A stretch of 64,000 bases of DNA, taken from Endozoicomonas sp. G2_2. GTDB lineage: Bacteria > Pseudomonadota > Gammaproteobacteria > Nevskiales > Salinisphaeraceae. Below the pieces are notes generated by a model, which saw only the letters and a list, made by a program, of their open reading frames with translations, had not been told where the DNA came from and did no database searches. Within the stretch, counting starts at the first letter, position 1, and each line of letters begins with the position of its first letter. The stretch covers positions 186,001-250,000 of the forward strand of contig NZ_JAGHQU010000006.1 in NCBI RefSeq assembly GCF_017744135.1. The letters run 5' to 3'. Positions 1 through 8,043 of the stretch are shown here, in pieces. The translations under genes and the position numbers were made by a program.

Positions 1-1123
1 GAATCACGGCCAGGTCGGCGGCCGTCTCCGACACGCGCATGCCGCCCACCACGTTGACGAACACGTCCTGATCGCCCAATGGCACGCCGCCGTGACGATG
101 CAACACCGCCAGCAGCATGGCCAGACGCTGACTGTCCGGACCCAGCGCCACCCGACGCGGATTGTGCAGTTGGGACCCGTCCACCAGCGCCTGTACCTCG
201 ACCAGCATCGGCCGCGAGCCTTCCCGCGTGACCATCACCGCGCTGCCCGGCACGGGTTGTTCATGGCGCGACAAAAAGATCGCCGACGGATTGGTGACCT
301 GTTTCAGACCGGCATCCGACATCGCGAACACGCCCAGTTCGTTGACCGCGCCGAAACGGTTCTTCACCGCGCGTATCACCCGGAATCGGCTCGAGGCCTC
401 GGCTTCGAAATACAGCACGGTGTCGACCATATGCTCGAGCACCCGCGGGCCGGCGATCGTGCCCTCCTTGGTCACATGACCGACCAGAATGAGCGCGGTG
501 CCGGTCGCCTTGGCAAAGCGAACGAGCATGGACGCCGATTCGCGCACCTGCGACACGCTGCCCGGCGCCGACGTGACCGCCTGCGAAAACACCGTCTGCA
601 CGGAATCGATCACTACCAGACGCGGCGCCTGCGGCTTGGCCAGCGCCAGTACCCGTTCGACACAGGTTTCTGCCAGGACGGCCAGCTCGGCCTGATCCAC
701 ACTCAGGCGCTGGGCGCGCAGATGCACCTGCTCGAGCGATTCCTCGCCGGTGACATACAGCGCCGGGATCGCCGCGGACAGCTGTGCGAGAACCTGCAGC
801 AGCAGCGTGGACTTGCCGATGCCCGGGTCGCCGCCGATCAGAATCACCGATCCGGGGACCAGCCCGCCGCCGAGCACGCGGTCGAGCTCGGAAAGCCCGG
901 TGGGCGTGCGCGCCGTTTCGGCCGGGCGAATGGCATTGAGGCGCTCGACCTGCGGTGCGGCCGTGCCAAAGCTCGCCGGCGCACTCGCGCCCGGCTTGGC
1001 CGGCGCCGCGGCCACGCTTTCTACCAACGTGTTCCAGGCGCCGCAATCGCTGCACTGGCCGGCCCATTTGGCATGGCTCGCGCCGCAGGATTCACACACG
1101 AAAACGGTCTTGTTACGGGCCAT
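1..1123 (-). CDS. radA: DNA repair protein RadA, 3' part outside the window
   Basis: RadA is a RecA-like ATPase that drives branch migration during recombinational repair. The reverse strand from an ATG at 1123 encodes an N-terminal four-cysteine zinc finger (Cys10, Cys13, Cys24, Cys27). It is followed by a Walker A motif GGDPGIGKST near residue 100 and the family-specific KNRFG motif. The frame is open to base 1, so about 374 of the usual ~455 residues are visible. The C-terminal Lon-like domain is cut partway by the window edge. The gene is divergent from the hydrolase at 1276. Identification is secure from the zinc finger, P-loop and KNRFG together. Confidence 0.96.
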   Translation of the reverse strand, partial: MARNKTVFVCESCGASHAKWAGQCSDCGAWNTLVESVAAAPAKPGASAPASFGTAAPQVERLNAIRPAETARTPTGLSELDRVLGGGLVPGSVILIGGDPGIGKSTLLLQVLAQLSAAIPALYVTGEESLEQVHLRAQRLSVDQAELAVLAETCVERVLALAKPQAPRLVVIDSVQTVFSQAVTSAPGSVSQVRESASMLVRFAKATGTALILVGHVTKEGTIAGPRVLEHMVDTVLYFEAEASSRFRVIRAVKNRFGAVNELGVFAMSDAGLKQVTNPSAIFLSRHEQPVPGSAVMVTREGSRPMLVEVQALVDGSQLHNPRRVALGPDSQRLAMLLAVLHRHGGVPLGDQDVFVNVVGGMRVSETAADLAVI

Positions 1124-1275
1124 GCGATTACGTCGGGTCGGAACAAACCGGCATACTAGGGCCTGTATTTCGACGATGCACGCGCCCGTGCGGCCACGCG
1201 TACGCCAACGCCAGATGTCTGCGTCTCGGCGTGCGCCGTACCGCCCGCCATACCCGACAGATCTACGAGGATTCG

Positions 1276-2265
1276 ATGCACGAACGCCTGGATATCGATT
1301 TCGTCAGTGCCGGCACCACCTGCCGGGCCTGGTTCTATCCCGCGCGTACCGATGCCTTTCGCACGACCGAGGGCGTGCCCTGCGTGGTCATGGCCCACGG
1401 GCTCGGCGGCACGCGTGACGCCGGCCTCGAACCCTATGCCGAGCGCTTCGCCAGCGCGGGACTCGCCGTGTTCCTGTTCGACTATCGCCATTTCGGCGCC
1501 AGCGACGGCGAGCCGCGTCAGCTGTTGTCGGTACGCCGACAGCTGCACGACTGGCGGGTCGCGATCAGCGTCGCCCGGCGCCAGCTCGACGTCGATGCCG
1601 AACGCGTCGCCCTCTGGGGCAGCTCGTTTTCCGGCGGCCACGTGATCGCCGCCGCCGCGCGCGACGGCCAGGTTGCCGCCGTAACCGCCCAAGGGCCGAT
1701 GATGGACGGCCTCGCCGCGGTCACGAACCTCGCATCCTATGCCGGCATCGTTCATCTTCTGAAGCTCACCTGGGCCGGTATCCGCGATGCCATCAACAAT
1801 CTCGCCGGCGCCGATCCGTATCTGATCCCGATCGTCGGCCGCCCGGGCACACTCGCCGCGATGAGCAGTGACGATGCCTACGACGGCTATCACGCCATCA
1901 CGCCGCCCGGCTGGCGCAACGAGATCGCTGCACGCTTTGCCCTTACGCTCGCGCTCTATCGTCCCGGCAAACGCGCCAACCGCCTGCCCTGTCCTGCGTT
2001 GATTCAGATCTGCGACGAAGACAGTGTCGCCCCGCCCTGGGCCGCCGAGGCCACTGCGCTTCATGCGGGCGAGCGCGGCCGCGAACGGCATTACAAGATC
2101 GGCCATTTCGACATCTATCGCGACGCGGGTTTTCGCCAGTCCAGCGCCGATCAGGTCGCATTCTTCAGCGAACATCTCACACCGGAGGCGATGGAAACGC
2201 GCCGCCGTGAACGCAGCCGGGCGAAGCGTGCGGATCGTGGCAAGAGTCCGATCAGCTTGCGCTGA
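1276..2265 (+). CDS. alpha/beta hydrolase (serine hydrolase) of unknown substrate
   Basis: This 329-residue protein has the alpha/beta hydrolase layout. An oxyanion-type HGLGG segment lies near residue 41, a nucleophile elbow GSSFSGG near residue 116 supplies the serine, and an Asp (CDEDSVAP) and His (GHFDIYR) follow in the C-terminal third. The ATG at 1276 is chosen because AGGA lies just upstream and the conserved fold starts there. The same frame is open to 955, but that extension is antisense to radA and looks non-coding. The protein resembles DUF1749/acetyl-xylan esterase-like cytoplasmic hydrolases, with no signal peptide. The substrate cannot be read from sequence. Confidence 0.87.
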   Translation: MHERLDIDFVSAGTTCRAWFYPARTDAFRTTEGVPCVVMAHGLGGTRDAGLEPYAERFASAGLAVFLFDYRHFGASDGEPRQLLSVRRQLHDWRVAISVARRQLDVDAERVALWGSSFSGGHVIAAAARDGQVAAVTAQGPMMDGLAAVTNLASYAGIVHLLKLTWAGIRDAINNLAGADPYLIPIVGRPGTLAAMSSDDAYDGYHAITPPGWRNEIAARFALTLALYRPGKRANRLPCPALIQICDEDSVAPPWAAEATALHAGERGRERHYKIGHFDIYRDAGFRQSSADQVAFFSEHLTPEAMETRRRERSRAKRADRGKSPISLR

Positions 2266-2502
2266 CTGAGGGGATTCGAGCGCTTTTATATAGCGAGGCC
2301 CGTGGCACGACGACGCTGGGCCCTGCGGCATCGGCCGGTGACGTATAGGTAGTCGATTGTTTGGTGGCTTCTGTTTGGTCAAGCCGATGCAAGTCGGTGG
2401 GCCCGCGCCCAGTAAGGCTTACGCTCATTTGAGAGTGCGCTGAGAATCGCCGCCTTACGCTGACGATTCTCGAATCAACTGCGCGAGTAAATTTTGGCTT
2501 GA

Positions 2503-2577
2503 GGTTTCGCACTGCCGTGCGAGCCCCTTTTATTTGCTCGCCCAAATAAAAGTAGCCAAAACAAAAGGCACCCTGTC
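2503..2577 (+). repeat. Left copy of a ~75-bp inverted intergenic repeat
   Basis: Read on the plus strand this copy begins TTTCGCACTGCCGTGCGA, a small hairpin. An AT-rich imperfect palindrome follows, CTTTTATTTG paired with CAAATAAAAG, and it ends ACAAAAGGCACCC. The reverse complement of 3036-3110 shows the same order of blocks (TTTCGCACTGCTGTGCGA, CTTTCTTTTG with CAAAAGAAAG, GGAAAAGGACACCC). The two are diverged, opposite-facing copies of one element. Confidence 0.75.
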
Positions 2578-2615
2578 TTGCGTCGGCGCTTCGCGCCGAT
2601 GCCCTGCGCGGCTCC

Positions 2616-2691
2616 GGCCGAAAGAGGACAGCCGGAAACTCGCCGCGCTACGCGCGACTCAGACATCCGGCTGTCTTTTTCTCTTTCGGCC
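2616..2691 (+). repeat. Long imperfect hairpin (21/26-base arms)
   Basis: The left arm 2616-2636 (GGCCGAAAGAGGACAGCCGG and one more base) pairs with 2666-2691. Five extra pyrimidine bases bulge in the right arm, and the loop is about 29 bases. The arms are mostly complementary over 21 positions. The right arm contains TCTTTTTCTCTTTC, so the plus-strand transcript has no clean U-tract directly after the stem. It may be part of the surrounding repeat element rather than a terminator. Confidence 0.65.
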
Positions 2692-3035
2692 TCCACTGCT
2701 CGGCGCTGCGCCCAAGGGGACCCAATACAGGCAAGCTCACTATCGCTCGCTCAAGGTCGTGCGCTTTTATGTCGGCTTAGGCTGATGCCTAACCCGACAA
2801 GAACGAAGTCGGGGGCAGGATTTCGGCTAACACGGCAAAGGCGACTCTTGCTGCGGGCTTGGCGTCTGTATTCAGGCCCGTTGCACGGCGACGGAGACGC
2901 GCAGCGGCGAAGGGTGTCCGGCGCACTGCGCCGGTGCGGCAAGGTGTTTGAGCATCGCCAAAGCGATGCGAGTTTTTGCCGCATCCCTTCGCCGCGAGCA
3001 TCGGAGTGCACCGGCGCGAAGCGTCGGCGCTGTGT

Positions 3036-3110
3036 CCGGGTGTCCTTTTCCTTTGCTTACTTTCTTTTGGACAAGCAAAAGAAAGTGAGTCGCACAGCAG
3101 TGCGAAACAA
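3036..3110 (-). repeat. Right copy of a ~75-bp inverted intergenic repeat
   Basis: This is the opposite-facing partner of the copy at 2503-2577. On the reverse strand it carries the CGCACTGCTGTGCG hairpin, then CTTTCTTTTG paired with CAAAAGAAAG around a short spacer, then AAAGGAAAAGGACACCC. With its partner it brackets about 460 bases of palindrome-rich DNA, suggesting one composite element or two independent insertions. Confidence 0.75.
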
Positions 3111-3251
3111 AAGGTGCGACGAACTCGTGAGTGCGGAAAACGTGCGGCTAGAACTCGCCGAGCGTGGACCAGCGACACACTTTCATCGCGCCGGATTTCG
3201 CGATGTGGTGCGGTAAAAGCCCGCTCTTACGGACGCCGGGAACACTAACCC

Positions 3252-4319
3252 CTAGACCACCTCGAACCGCACCCGAGGCGTCAACCGACAAAACAACTCA
3301 TAAGCGATCGTGCCCGCGTGACGCGCGACCTCATCGACATCCAGACCACCGCCCCAAAGCGTGGCCCGATCACCCACCCGCGCATCGGGCGCGTCCCGCA
3401 GATCCACCGTGATCATGTCCATCGATACACGTCCCACGAGCGGCACACGCACCCCGTTGAGCAGGACCGGCGTGCCGGATGGCGCATGGCGGGGATAGCC
3501 GTCGCCGTAGCCGATGCCGATTACGCCGAGGTCCATGTCTTGTGGCGTGCGCCAGGTCGCGCCGTAGCCAATGGTCTCGCCGGCGGCAATCCGGTTGCGC
3601 GCGATCAGCGGCGCGGTGAGATGCATCGCCGGTTCGAGCCCGCATCGGGCCGCATCCCGGTCGAGCATGGGCGAACTCCCGTAGAGCATGATGCCGGGCC
3701 GTACGACATCCGCATGGGCCTCGGGCCAGGCCAGCACGCCCGCGGAATTGGCAATCGAGCGTAAACCGGCGCGACCGGACGTGGCCCCCGCGAAATCGTC
3801 GAGCTGGGCCCGGGTGTCGGGCCGACTCGGCTCGTCCGCGCACGCGAGGTGCGTAAGCCAGCCCGCGACTTCAACCCGCTCCAGCGCCGCCACCCGACGC
3901 TCGATTTCGCCGGCCCGCTCGCTGGCAAAGCCGAGCCGGTGCATACCGCTATCCAGCGTGATCCAGACCGTGAGCGGCGGCCCGATATAGCTCGCCAGAA
4001 CCTCGAGCTGACTGTCGTGAAATACCACGATCTCAAGCCGGTTTTCGGCCGCCTGATCGCAAACCGTCACATCGAGCTGCTGCGAGAGCATGGCGACCGG
4101 CTTGTCGATGCCGGCCCAGCGCAGCTGCAACGCCTCATCGAGACTGGAAACGGCGAAGCCATCCGCCTCACGCAGCGCCTGGGCGACGGTGACCGCGCCA
4201 TGACCATAGCCGTCCGCCTTGACGGCGGCATAGACGCGACTGTCGGGCGCCAGATCTCGCACACGGCGCAGGTTGTGGGCGAGCGCGGCGCGGTCGATGA
4301 CGGCCTGGGCGCGGATCAC
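3252..4319 (-). CDS. alr: Alanine racemase
   Basis: Alr is a PLP-dependent, fold type III enzyme that interconverts L- and D-alanine, supplying D-Ala for peptidoglycan. The PLP lysine is Lys34 in AVKADGYGHG near the N-terminus. The second catalytic-base region IGYGATW and the RVSMDM motif are both present. At 355 residues it is the normal length for the proteobacterial family. It starts 31 bases after the dnaB stop on the same strand, the usual dnaB-alr pairing, and is probably cotranscribed with it. It could in principle be the catabolic paralogue DadX, but the dnaB context favours alr. Confidence 0.96.
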   Translation of the reverse strand: MIRAQAVIDRAALAHNLRRVRDLAPDSRVYAAVKADGYGHGAVTVAQALREADGFAVSSLDEALQLRWAGIDKPVAMLSQQLDVTVCDQAAENRLEIVVFHDSQLEVLASYIGPPLTVWITLDSGMHRLGFASERAGEIERRVAALERVEVAGWLTHLACADEPSRPDTRAQLDDFAGATSGRAGLRSIANSAGVLAWPEAHADVVRPGIMLYGSSPMLDRDAARCGLEPAMHLTAPLIARNRIAAGETIGYGATWRTPQDMDLGVIGIGYGDGYPRHAPSGTPVLLNGVRVPLVGRVSMDMITVDLRDAPDARVGDRATLWGGGLDVDEVARHAGTIAYELFCRLTPRVRFEVV

Positions 4320-4350
4320 GGGGCGGGCCGGTTGGCGATCGGCGACATAC

Positions 4351-5709
4351 TCATTCCATGAAATCTTCGTCGTCGTACTGTTCCTGCAGATTCTCGAAGC
4401 GCGTGAAGTGCGACAGGAACGCCGTGCGCGCCACGCCCAGCGGGCCGTTACGCTGCTTGCCGATGATGATCTCGGCCACGCCCTTGTCTGGCGTGTCTTC
4501 GTTGTACACCTCGTCGCGATAGACGAACATGATCACGTCCGCGTCCTGCTCGATGCCGCCCGACTCACGCAGGTCCGACATGCGCGGGCGCTTGTTGTCG
4601 CGCTGCTCGACCTGGCGGTTGAGCTGGGAGAGCGCAATCACCGGTACGTCCAGCTCCTTGGCGAGCGCCTTGAGCGAGCGCGAGATCTCGGAGATTTCGT
4701 TGGTGCGGTTCTCCTTGGTGCCCGGCACCTGCATGAGCTGCAGATAGTCGACCATCACCAGGCCGATATCGTGTTCACGCTTGAGCCGGCGTGCGCGCGC
4801 ACGCAACTCGGAGGGCGACAGCGCGGGCGTATCGTCGATGAACAGCCGCGCGTTCTCGTTCATGATGCCGATCGCCGAGGTGATCTTGGGCCAGTCGTCC
4901 TCGGTGAGCTGGCCGGAGCGCAGCCGCGACTGATCGATGCGCCCCCAGGAGGAGATCATGCGCAGGACCAGCTGTTCCGCCGACATCTCCAGCGAAAATA
5001 CCGCGACCGGAACTTTTTCCTTGATCGCGACGTTTTCGACGATGTTCATGGCAAAACTGGTCTTGCCCATGGACGGGCGCCCGGCAAGAATCAGCAGGTC
5101 CGAGGGCTGCAGGCCGTTGGTCATCTTGTCGAAGTTGTAGAGCCCGGTCGGCAAGCCGGAGAACGAACCCTCCTGCTGCACCAGCTTCTCGATGCGGTTG
5201 ACCGCCTTGGTCAGAATCGAGTTCAGCCCCTGCGGGCCCTCGCCGCCGCGCCGGCCGCGCTCGGCGATCGCGAAGATCTCCTTTTCGGCGGACTCCAGCA
5301 GATCCGCCGCGCTCTGGCCCTGGGTGTCGAAGCCCATGGTGGTGATCGAGTCACCCGCGCGAATGAGCTGGCGCATGATCGAGCGCTCGCGCACGATATC
5401 CGCGTAGGCCTTGATATTGGCGGCGCCGGGAATATCGGCGGCCAGATTGCCGAGATAAGTCGCCCCGCCCGCCTTGTCGAGCAGATCGCGGCTGCGCAGC
5501 CATTCGGTGAGCGTGACCAGGTCGCGCGGCTGGCCCGTATCGGCCAGGTCGGCGAGACCGCGAAACAGCAGGCGATGATCCTCGCGGTAGAAGTCGTCCT
5601 CGTTGATGCTGCCGGCGATCTCGTCCCAGGCGCGTTCGGAGAGCAGCAGCCCGCCAATGACGGATTGCTCGGCTTCTATGGAATGCGGCGGCAGCTTGGC
5701 TTCGGCCAT
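4351..5709 (-). CDS. dnaB: Replicative DNA helicase DnaB
   Basis: DnaB is the hexameric 5'-3' helicase that unwinds the chromosome at the replication fork. The 452-residue protein has the N-terminal primase-interacting domain (about 1-120), a linker, and a RecA-like C-terminal ATPase. Walker A AGRPSMGKT is at 209-217 and the Walker B region VMVDYLQLM is near 320. There is no intein or insertion. It lies downstream of rplI with a terminator between them, so it probably has its own promoter in the short gap, and it is followed by alr. Confidence 0.97.
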   Translation of the reverse strand: MAEAKLPPHSIEAEQSVIGGLLLSERAWDEIAGSINEDDFYREDHRLLFRGLADLADTGQPRDLVTLTEWLRSRDLLDKAGGATYLGNLAADIPGAANIKAYADIVRERSIMRQLIRAGDSITTMGFDTQGQSAADLLESAEKEIFAIAERGRRGGEGPQGLNSILTKAVNRIEKLVQQEGSFSGLPTGLYNFDKMTNGLQPSDLLILAGRPSMGKTSFAMNIVENVAIKEKVPVAVFSLEMSAEQLVLRMISSWGRIDQSRLRSGQLTEDDWPKITSAIGIMNENARLFIDDTPALSPSELRARARRLKREHDIGLVMVDYLQLMQVPGTKENRTNEISEISRSLKALAKELDVPVIALSQLNRQVEQRDNKRPRMSDLRESGGIEQDADVIMFVYRDEVYNEDTPDKGVAEIIIGKQRNGPLGVARTAFLSHFTRFENLQEQYDDEDFME

Positions 5710-5763
5710 CGGAATCAGCGTGCGAGGCGGGGTTGGAGCTGAAGTTTACGCAAGGCTTGATAC

Positions 5764-5794
5764 AAAAAAAAACGCCGCCCGGAGGCGGCGTTTT
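5764..5794 (-). terminator. Rho-independent terminator after rplI
   Basis: A perfect 7-bp GC stem (CGCCGCC at 5773-5779, GGCGGCG at 5784-5790) has a CGGA loop. It is flanked by nine A residues on the left, which read as a U-tract on the reverse strand, and TTTTCTTT on the right. It ends the leftward rpsF-rpsR-rplI transcript and could also act rightward. Confidence 0.9.
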
Positions 5795-5817
5795 CTTTCA
5801 CGCGATCTGCGCGTCGA

Positions 5818-6438
5818 TCAGGACTGCTCGTCGTCTTCGGCGCGCTCGTCGATCGGCGCGTCGGCTTCGGTGCCGGTCTCGTCGGCCGGCTCGCCGGCGT
5901 CCTCGACACGTTCGCCTTCGACTTCGTCGGCGGTCGCGTCTTCTTCGGCAGCATCGGCGCCACGGCGCGGCGGCATGTTGATGCCCATGTCGGTCTTCTG
6001 GGCGACGATCACGGTGACCTCGACCTCGACCTCGGCATGCAGCTGCAGCAGCGTGGTGTACTCGCCCACGACACGAATCGTGCCTTCGGTAAGCGTGACT
6101 TCCTTCGGGCTGACCTCCACGCCTTCCTGCGTGATGGCTTCGGAGATCTCCTGCGGACCCACCGAACCGAACAGCTTGCCTTCGTCACTCGCGCGCATGG
6201 CGATGACGTATTCCTTGCCACGCAACTGATCGGCACGCGCCTTGGCACGGTCCTCACGCTCCTGCGAAGCGGCCTGCAGTTCGGAGCGACGCTCCTCGAA
6301 GACAGCCAGGTTGGCCTTGGTCGCCGGCAGCGCAATGCCGCGCGGCATCAGGAAATTACGGCCGTAACCGGGACGAACGGTGACGGTATCGCCCAGGTCG
6401 CCGAGGTTGCGGACTTTCTGTAGCAGAATGACTTCCAC
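5818..6438 (-). CDS. rplI: 50S ribosomal protein L9 with an acidic C-terminal extension
   Basis: L9 binds 23S rRNA at the base of the L1 stalk. The N-terminal domain is canonical (MEVILLQKVRNLGDLGD, then GYGRNFLMPRG), followed by the long helix and a C-terminal domain ending near residue 155. The remaining ~47 residues are an added tail with about 21 Asp/Glu, giving 206 residues against the usual ~148-150. The start at 6438 follows an AGGAGG-like sequence. It is the last gene of the rpsF-rpsR-rplI operon and is followed by a strong terminator. Confidence 0.96.
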   Translation of the reverse strand: MEVILLQKVRNLGDLGDTVTVRPGYGRNFLMPRGIALPATKANLAVFEERRSELQAASQEREDRAKARADQLRGKEYVIAMRASDEGKLFGSVGPQEISEAITQEGVEVSPKEVTLTEGTIRVVGEYTTLLQLHAEVEVEVTVIVAQKTDMGINMPPRRGADAAEEDATADEVEGERVEDAGEPADETGTEADAPIDERAEDDEQS

Positions 6439-6447
6439 GTGGACCTC

Positions 6448-6678
6448 CTAGGACGAATGCCGGTCGGTGTACGGCAGCAGCGCCAGAAAGCGCGCACGCT
6501 TGACGGCGGTGGACAGCTGACGCTGATAACGGGCGGCCGTGCCGGTGATGCGGCTCGGTACGATCTTGCCGGTTTCGGTGACGTACTGCTTGAGGGTCTC
6601 GATATCCTTGTAATCGATCTCCTCGACACCTTCAGCAGTGAACTTGCAGAAACGACGGCGGCGGAAAAAACGGGCCAT
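6448..6678 (-). CDS. rpsR: 30S ribosomal protein S18
   Basis: This 76-residue basic protein begins [13 protein letters not shown] and contains the family signature [19 protein letters not shown] and the [14 protein letters not shown] segment. S18 forms a heterodimer with S6 on the 30S platform, and its gene lies 11 bases downstream of rpsF. Unlike E. coli there is no priB between rpsF and rpsR. The length is normal. Confidence 0.97.
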   Translation of the reverse strand: MARFFRRRRFCKFTAEGVEEIDYKDIETLKQYVTETGKIVPSRITGTAARYQRQLSTAVKRARFLALLPYTDRHSS

Positions 6679-6689
6679 GACGGTGCTCC

Positions 6690-7061
6690 TTAGCTGGCGT
6701 TGGCAGCAGGCTTGCGCTCGCCGCGGTCGTTACCACGATCGTCGGCGTTCTTGGCAAGCGGGGACGGATCGGTGTCGGCCTTGTGGCGGGCAACGACCAT
6801 GTGACGCAGCACGGCGTCGTTGAAGCGGAACGCGTCCTCAAGCTCCTCGCGCGCGCCCTGCGAGCACTCGACGTTCATGAGAACGTAGTGCGCCTTGTGG
6901 ATCTTGGTGATCGGATAGGCCAGCTGACGGCGGCCCCAGTCCTCGTGACGATGGATCGTTCCGCCGTCGTTCTCGATGATGCCGCGATACTTCTCGACCA
7001 TCGCCGGCACCTGCTCGCTCTGGTCCGGATGGACCAGAAACACGATTTCATAGTGTCGCAT
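6690..7061 (-). CDS. rpsF: 30S ribosomal protein S6
   Basis: This 123-residue S6 starts [17 protein letters not shown] and carries the conserved [12 protein letters not shown] and [11 protein letters not shown] blocks. The C-terminus is an Asp/Arg/Lys-rich tail, as in many proteobacteria. The upstream AAAGGAAAC fits a ribosome binding site. It is the first gene of the S6 operon. S6:S18 can repress its own mRNA in many bacteria, and the leader here contains hairpins, although the conserved binding motif could not be confirmed by eye. Confidence 0.97.
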   Translation of the reverse strand: MRHYEIVFLVHPDQSEQVPAMVEKYRGIIENDGGTIHRHEDWGRRQLAYPITKIHKAHYVLMNVECSQGAREELEDAFRFNDAVLRHMVVARHKADTDPSPLAKNADDRGNDRGERKPAANAS

Positions 7062-7151
7062 TGTGTTTCCTTTCGGGTTGCAGCCCCCGGTTCGATCCAG
7101 CCCGGATCACCGTGGAGCAAGGACTGCGGCGCATGCGCCGCGAGGCGCGGT

Positions 7152-7180
7152 ATTCTAAGGGCTTGACCCCGGCAGCGCAA
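7152..7180 (-). promoter_or_regulatory. Sigma-70 promoter of the rpsF operon
   Basis: On the reverse strand TTGCGC (7175-7180) and TAGAAT (7152-7157) are separated by exactly 17 bases. A GC-rich stretch follows, as in stringently controlled ribosomal promoters. Transcription would start near 7145, giving a leader of about 85 bases before rpsF. The leader contains a perfect 16-bp palindrome at 7126-7141. Confidence 0.65.
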
Positions 7181-7198
7181 CGCACCGATCGCAACGTT

Positions 7199-7957
7199 TC
7201 ACGCCGTGCTCGCCACCCGCCGTTGCCGCACGGCCTCGAACAGCGCCACGCCGGTGGCCACCGACACATTGAGACTCTCGACATCCCCCGCCATCGGGAT
7301 GGAAACCAGCGCATCGCACTGGCGCGTGGTGAGCTGGCGCACGCCCTTCTCCTCACCGCCGGCAACGAGTACCAAGCGTTCGGGCAACGCCGTGTCGTAG
7401 ATCGACGTATCCGACTCGCCATCGAGGCCGACGACCCAGAAACCCTCCGTCTGCAGGCGCGCCAACGCCCGACTCAGGTTGGTCACCGGCACGAACGCCA
7501 CGCGCTCGGCCGCGCCGGCAGCCACCTTGCGCACCGCCGCCGTCAGCCCGGCCGCGCGTTTGCGTGGCGCGATGACCGCCGTCACGCCGGCCGCCGCGGC
7601 ACTGCGCAGACAGGCCCCCAGGTTGTGTGGGTCCTGAACCTGATCCAGGGCCAGCACCCACGGTTTCGCGGCATCTGCGAGCAGCGCCGGGAGATCGGAC
7701 TCGCGCTGCTCACGCGCGAGTGCGCGCTCGGCGATGCAGCCCTGGTGGCGCACCGTGGGCAGCATCGCATCCAGCGCGTCCATGTCGGCGGTCGCGATTT
7801 CGATGCGGCGCTCGGCAGCGGCCGCGCGCAGCGCCTCGGCGCGCCCGTCGCGGCGACCACTGGCCAACCAGATCCGCGTAAGCGCGCGGTCTTTTTCGAT
7901 CGCGCTCATCACGACATGAAAACCGCCGATCAGACCCTGCTCCTGCGCGCTTGTCAC
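7199..7957 (-). CDS. rlmB: 23S rRNA (guanosine-2'-O-)-methyltransferase RlmB
   Basis: RlmB is a SPOUT-family enzyme that methylates the 2'-O of G2251 in 23S rRNA. The 252-residue protein has an N-terminal substrate-binding domain and the knotted catalytic domain. Motif 1 is NLGACLRSA, motif 2 is VAGGEEKGVRQL, and motif 3 is the IPMAGDVESLNVSVATGVALFE region. It lies downstream of rnr and the lipoprotein gene, as rlmB follows rnr in E. coli. A hairpin at 7991-8013 may separate it from them. Confidence 0.95.
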   Translation of the reverse strand: MTSAQEQGLIGGFHVVMSAIEKDRALTRIWLASGRRDGRAEALRAAAAERRIEIATADMDALDAMLPTVRHQGCIAERALAREQRESDLPALLADAAKPWVLALDQVQDPHNLGACLRSAAAAGVTAVIAPRKRAAGLTAAVRKVAAGAAERVAFVPVTNLSRALARLQTEGFWVVGLDGESDTSIYDTALPERLVLVAGGEEKGVRQLTTRQCDALVSIPMAGDVESLNVSVATGVALFEAVRQRRVASTA

Positions 7958-7990
7958 CGCCTGCTCTCCTGTTCAATGCCCTGAATCAAA

Positions 7991-8013
7991 GAAGCCCGGC
8001 AATGCCGGGCTTC
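7991..8013 (-). terminator. Hairpin terminator after the OmpA-like gene
   Basis: GAAGCCCGGC (7991-8000) pairs perfectly with GCCGGGCTTC (8004-8013) around a 3-base AAT loop, a 10-bp stem. On the reverse strand it is followed by TTTGATT, a weak U-rich run. It would partly end the rnr-lipoprotein transcript just before rlmB. Confidence 0.65.
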
Positions 8014-8043
8014 GTCTAGCCTATCCGAAATGTCGGCGCGCGA

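Larger units (their letters stand above)
2266..3251. other. 986-base gene-free region rich in inverted repeats
   Basis: No convincing gene is present. The open frames here encode low-complexity Arg/Ser-rich peptides and run through obvious hairpins. Structure seen includes an 8-bp perfect stem (GAGAATCG at 2442-2449 with CGATTCTC at 2464-2471), a long hairpin at 2616-2691, and many short GC palindromes such as CGGCGCTTCGCGCCG near 2583. Two copies of a ~75-bp element face each other at 2503-2577 and 3036-3110. The region lies between the convergent 3' ends of the hydrolase and alr, so it may help end both transcripts. Confidence 0.8.

Noticed and set aside
2578-3216. Plus-strand 212-residue frame in the repeat region
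   Set aside because: Runs through palindromes, has no domain, and matches nothing recognised.
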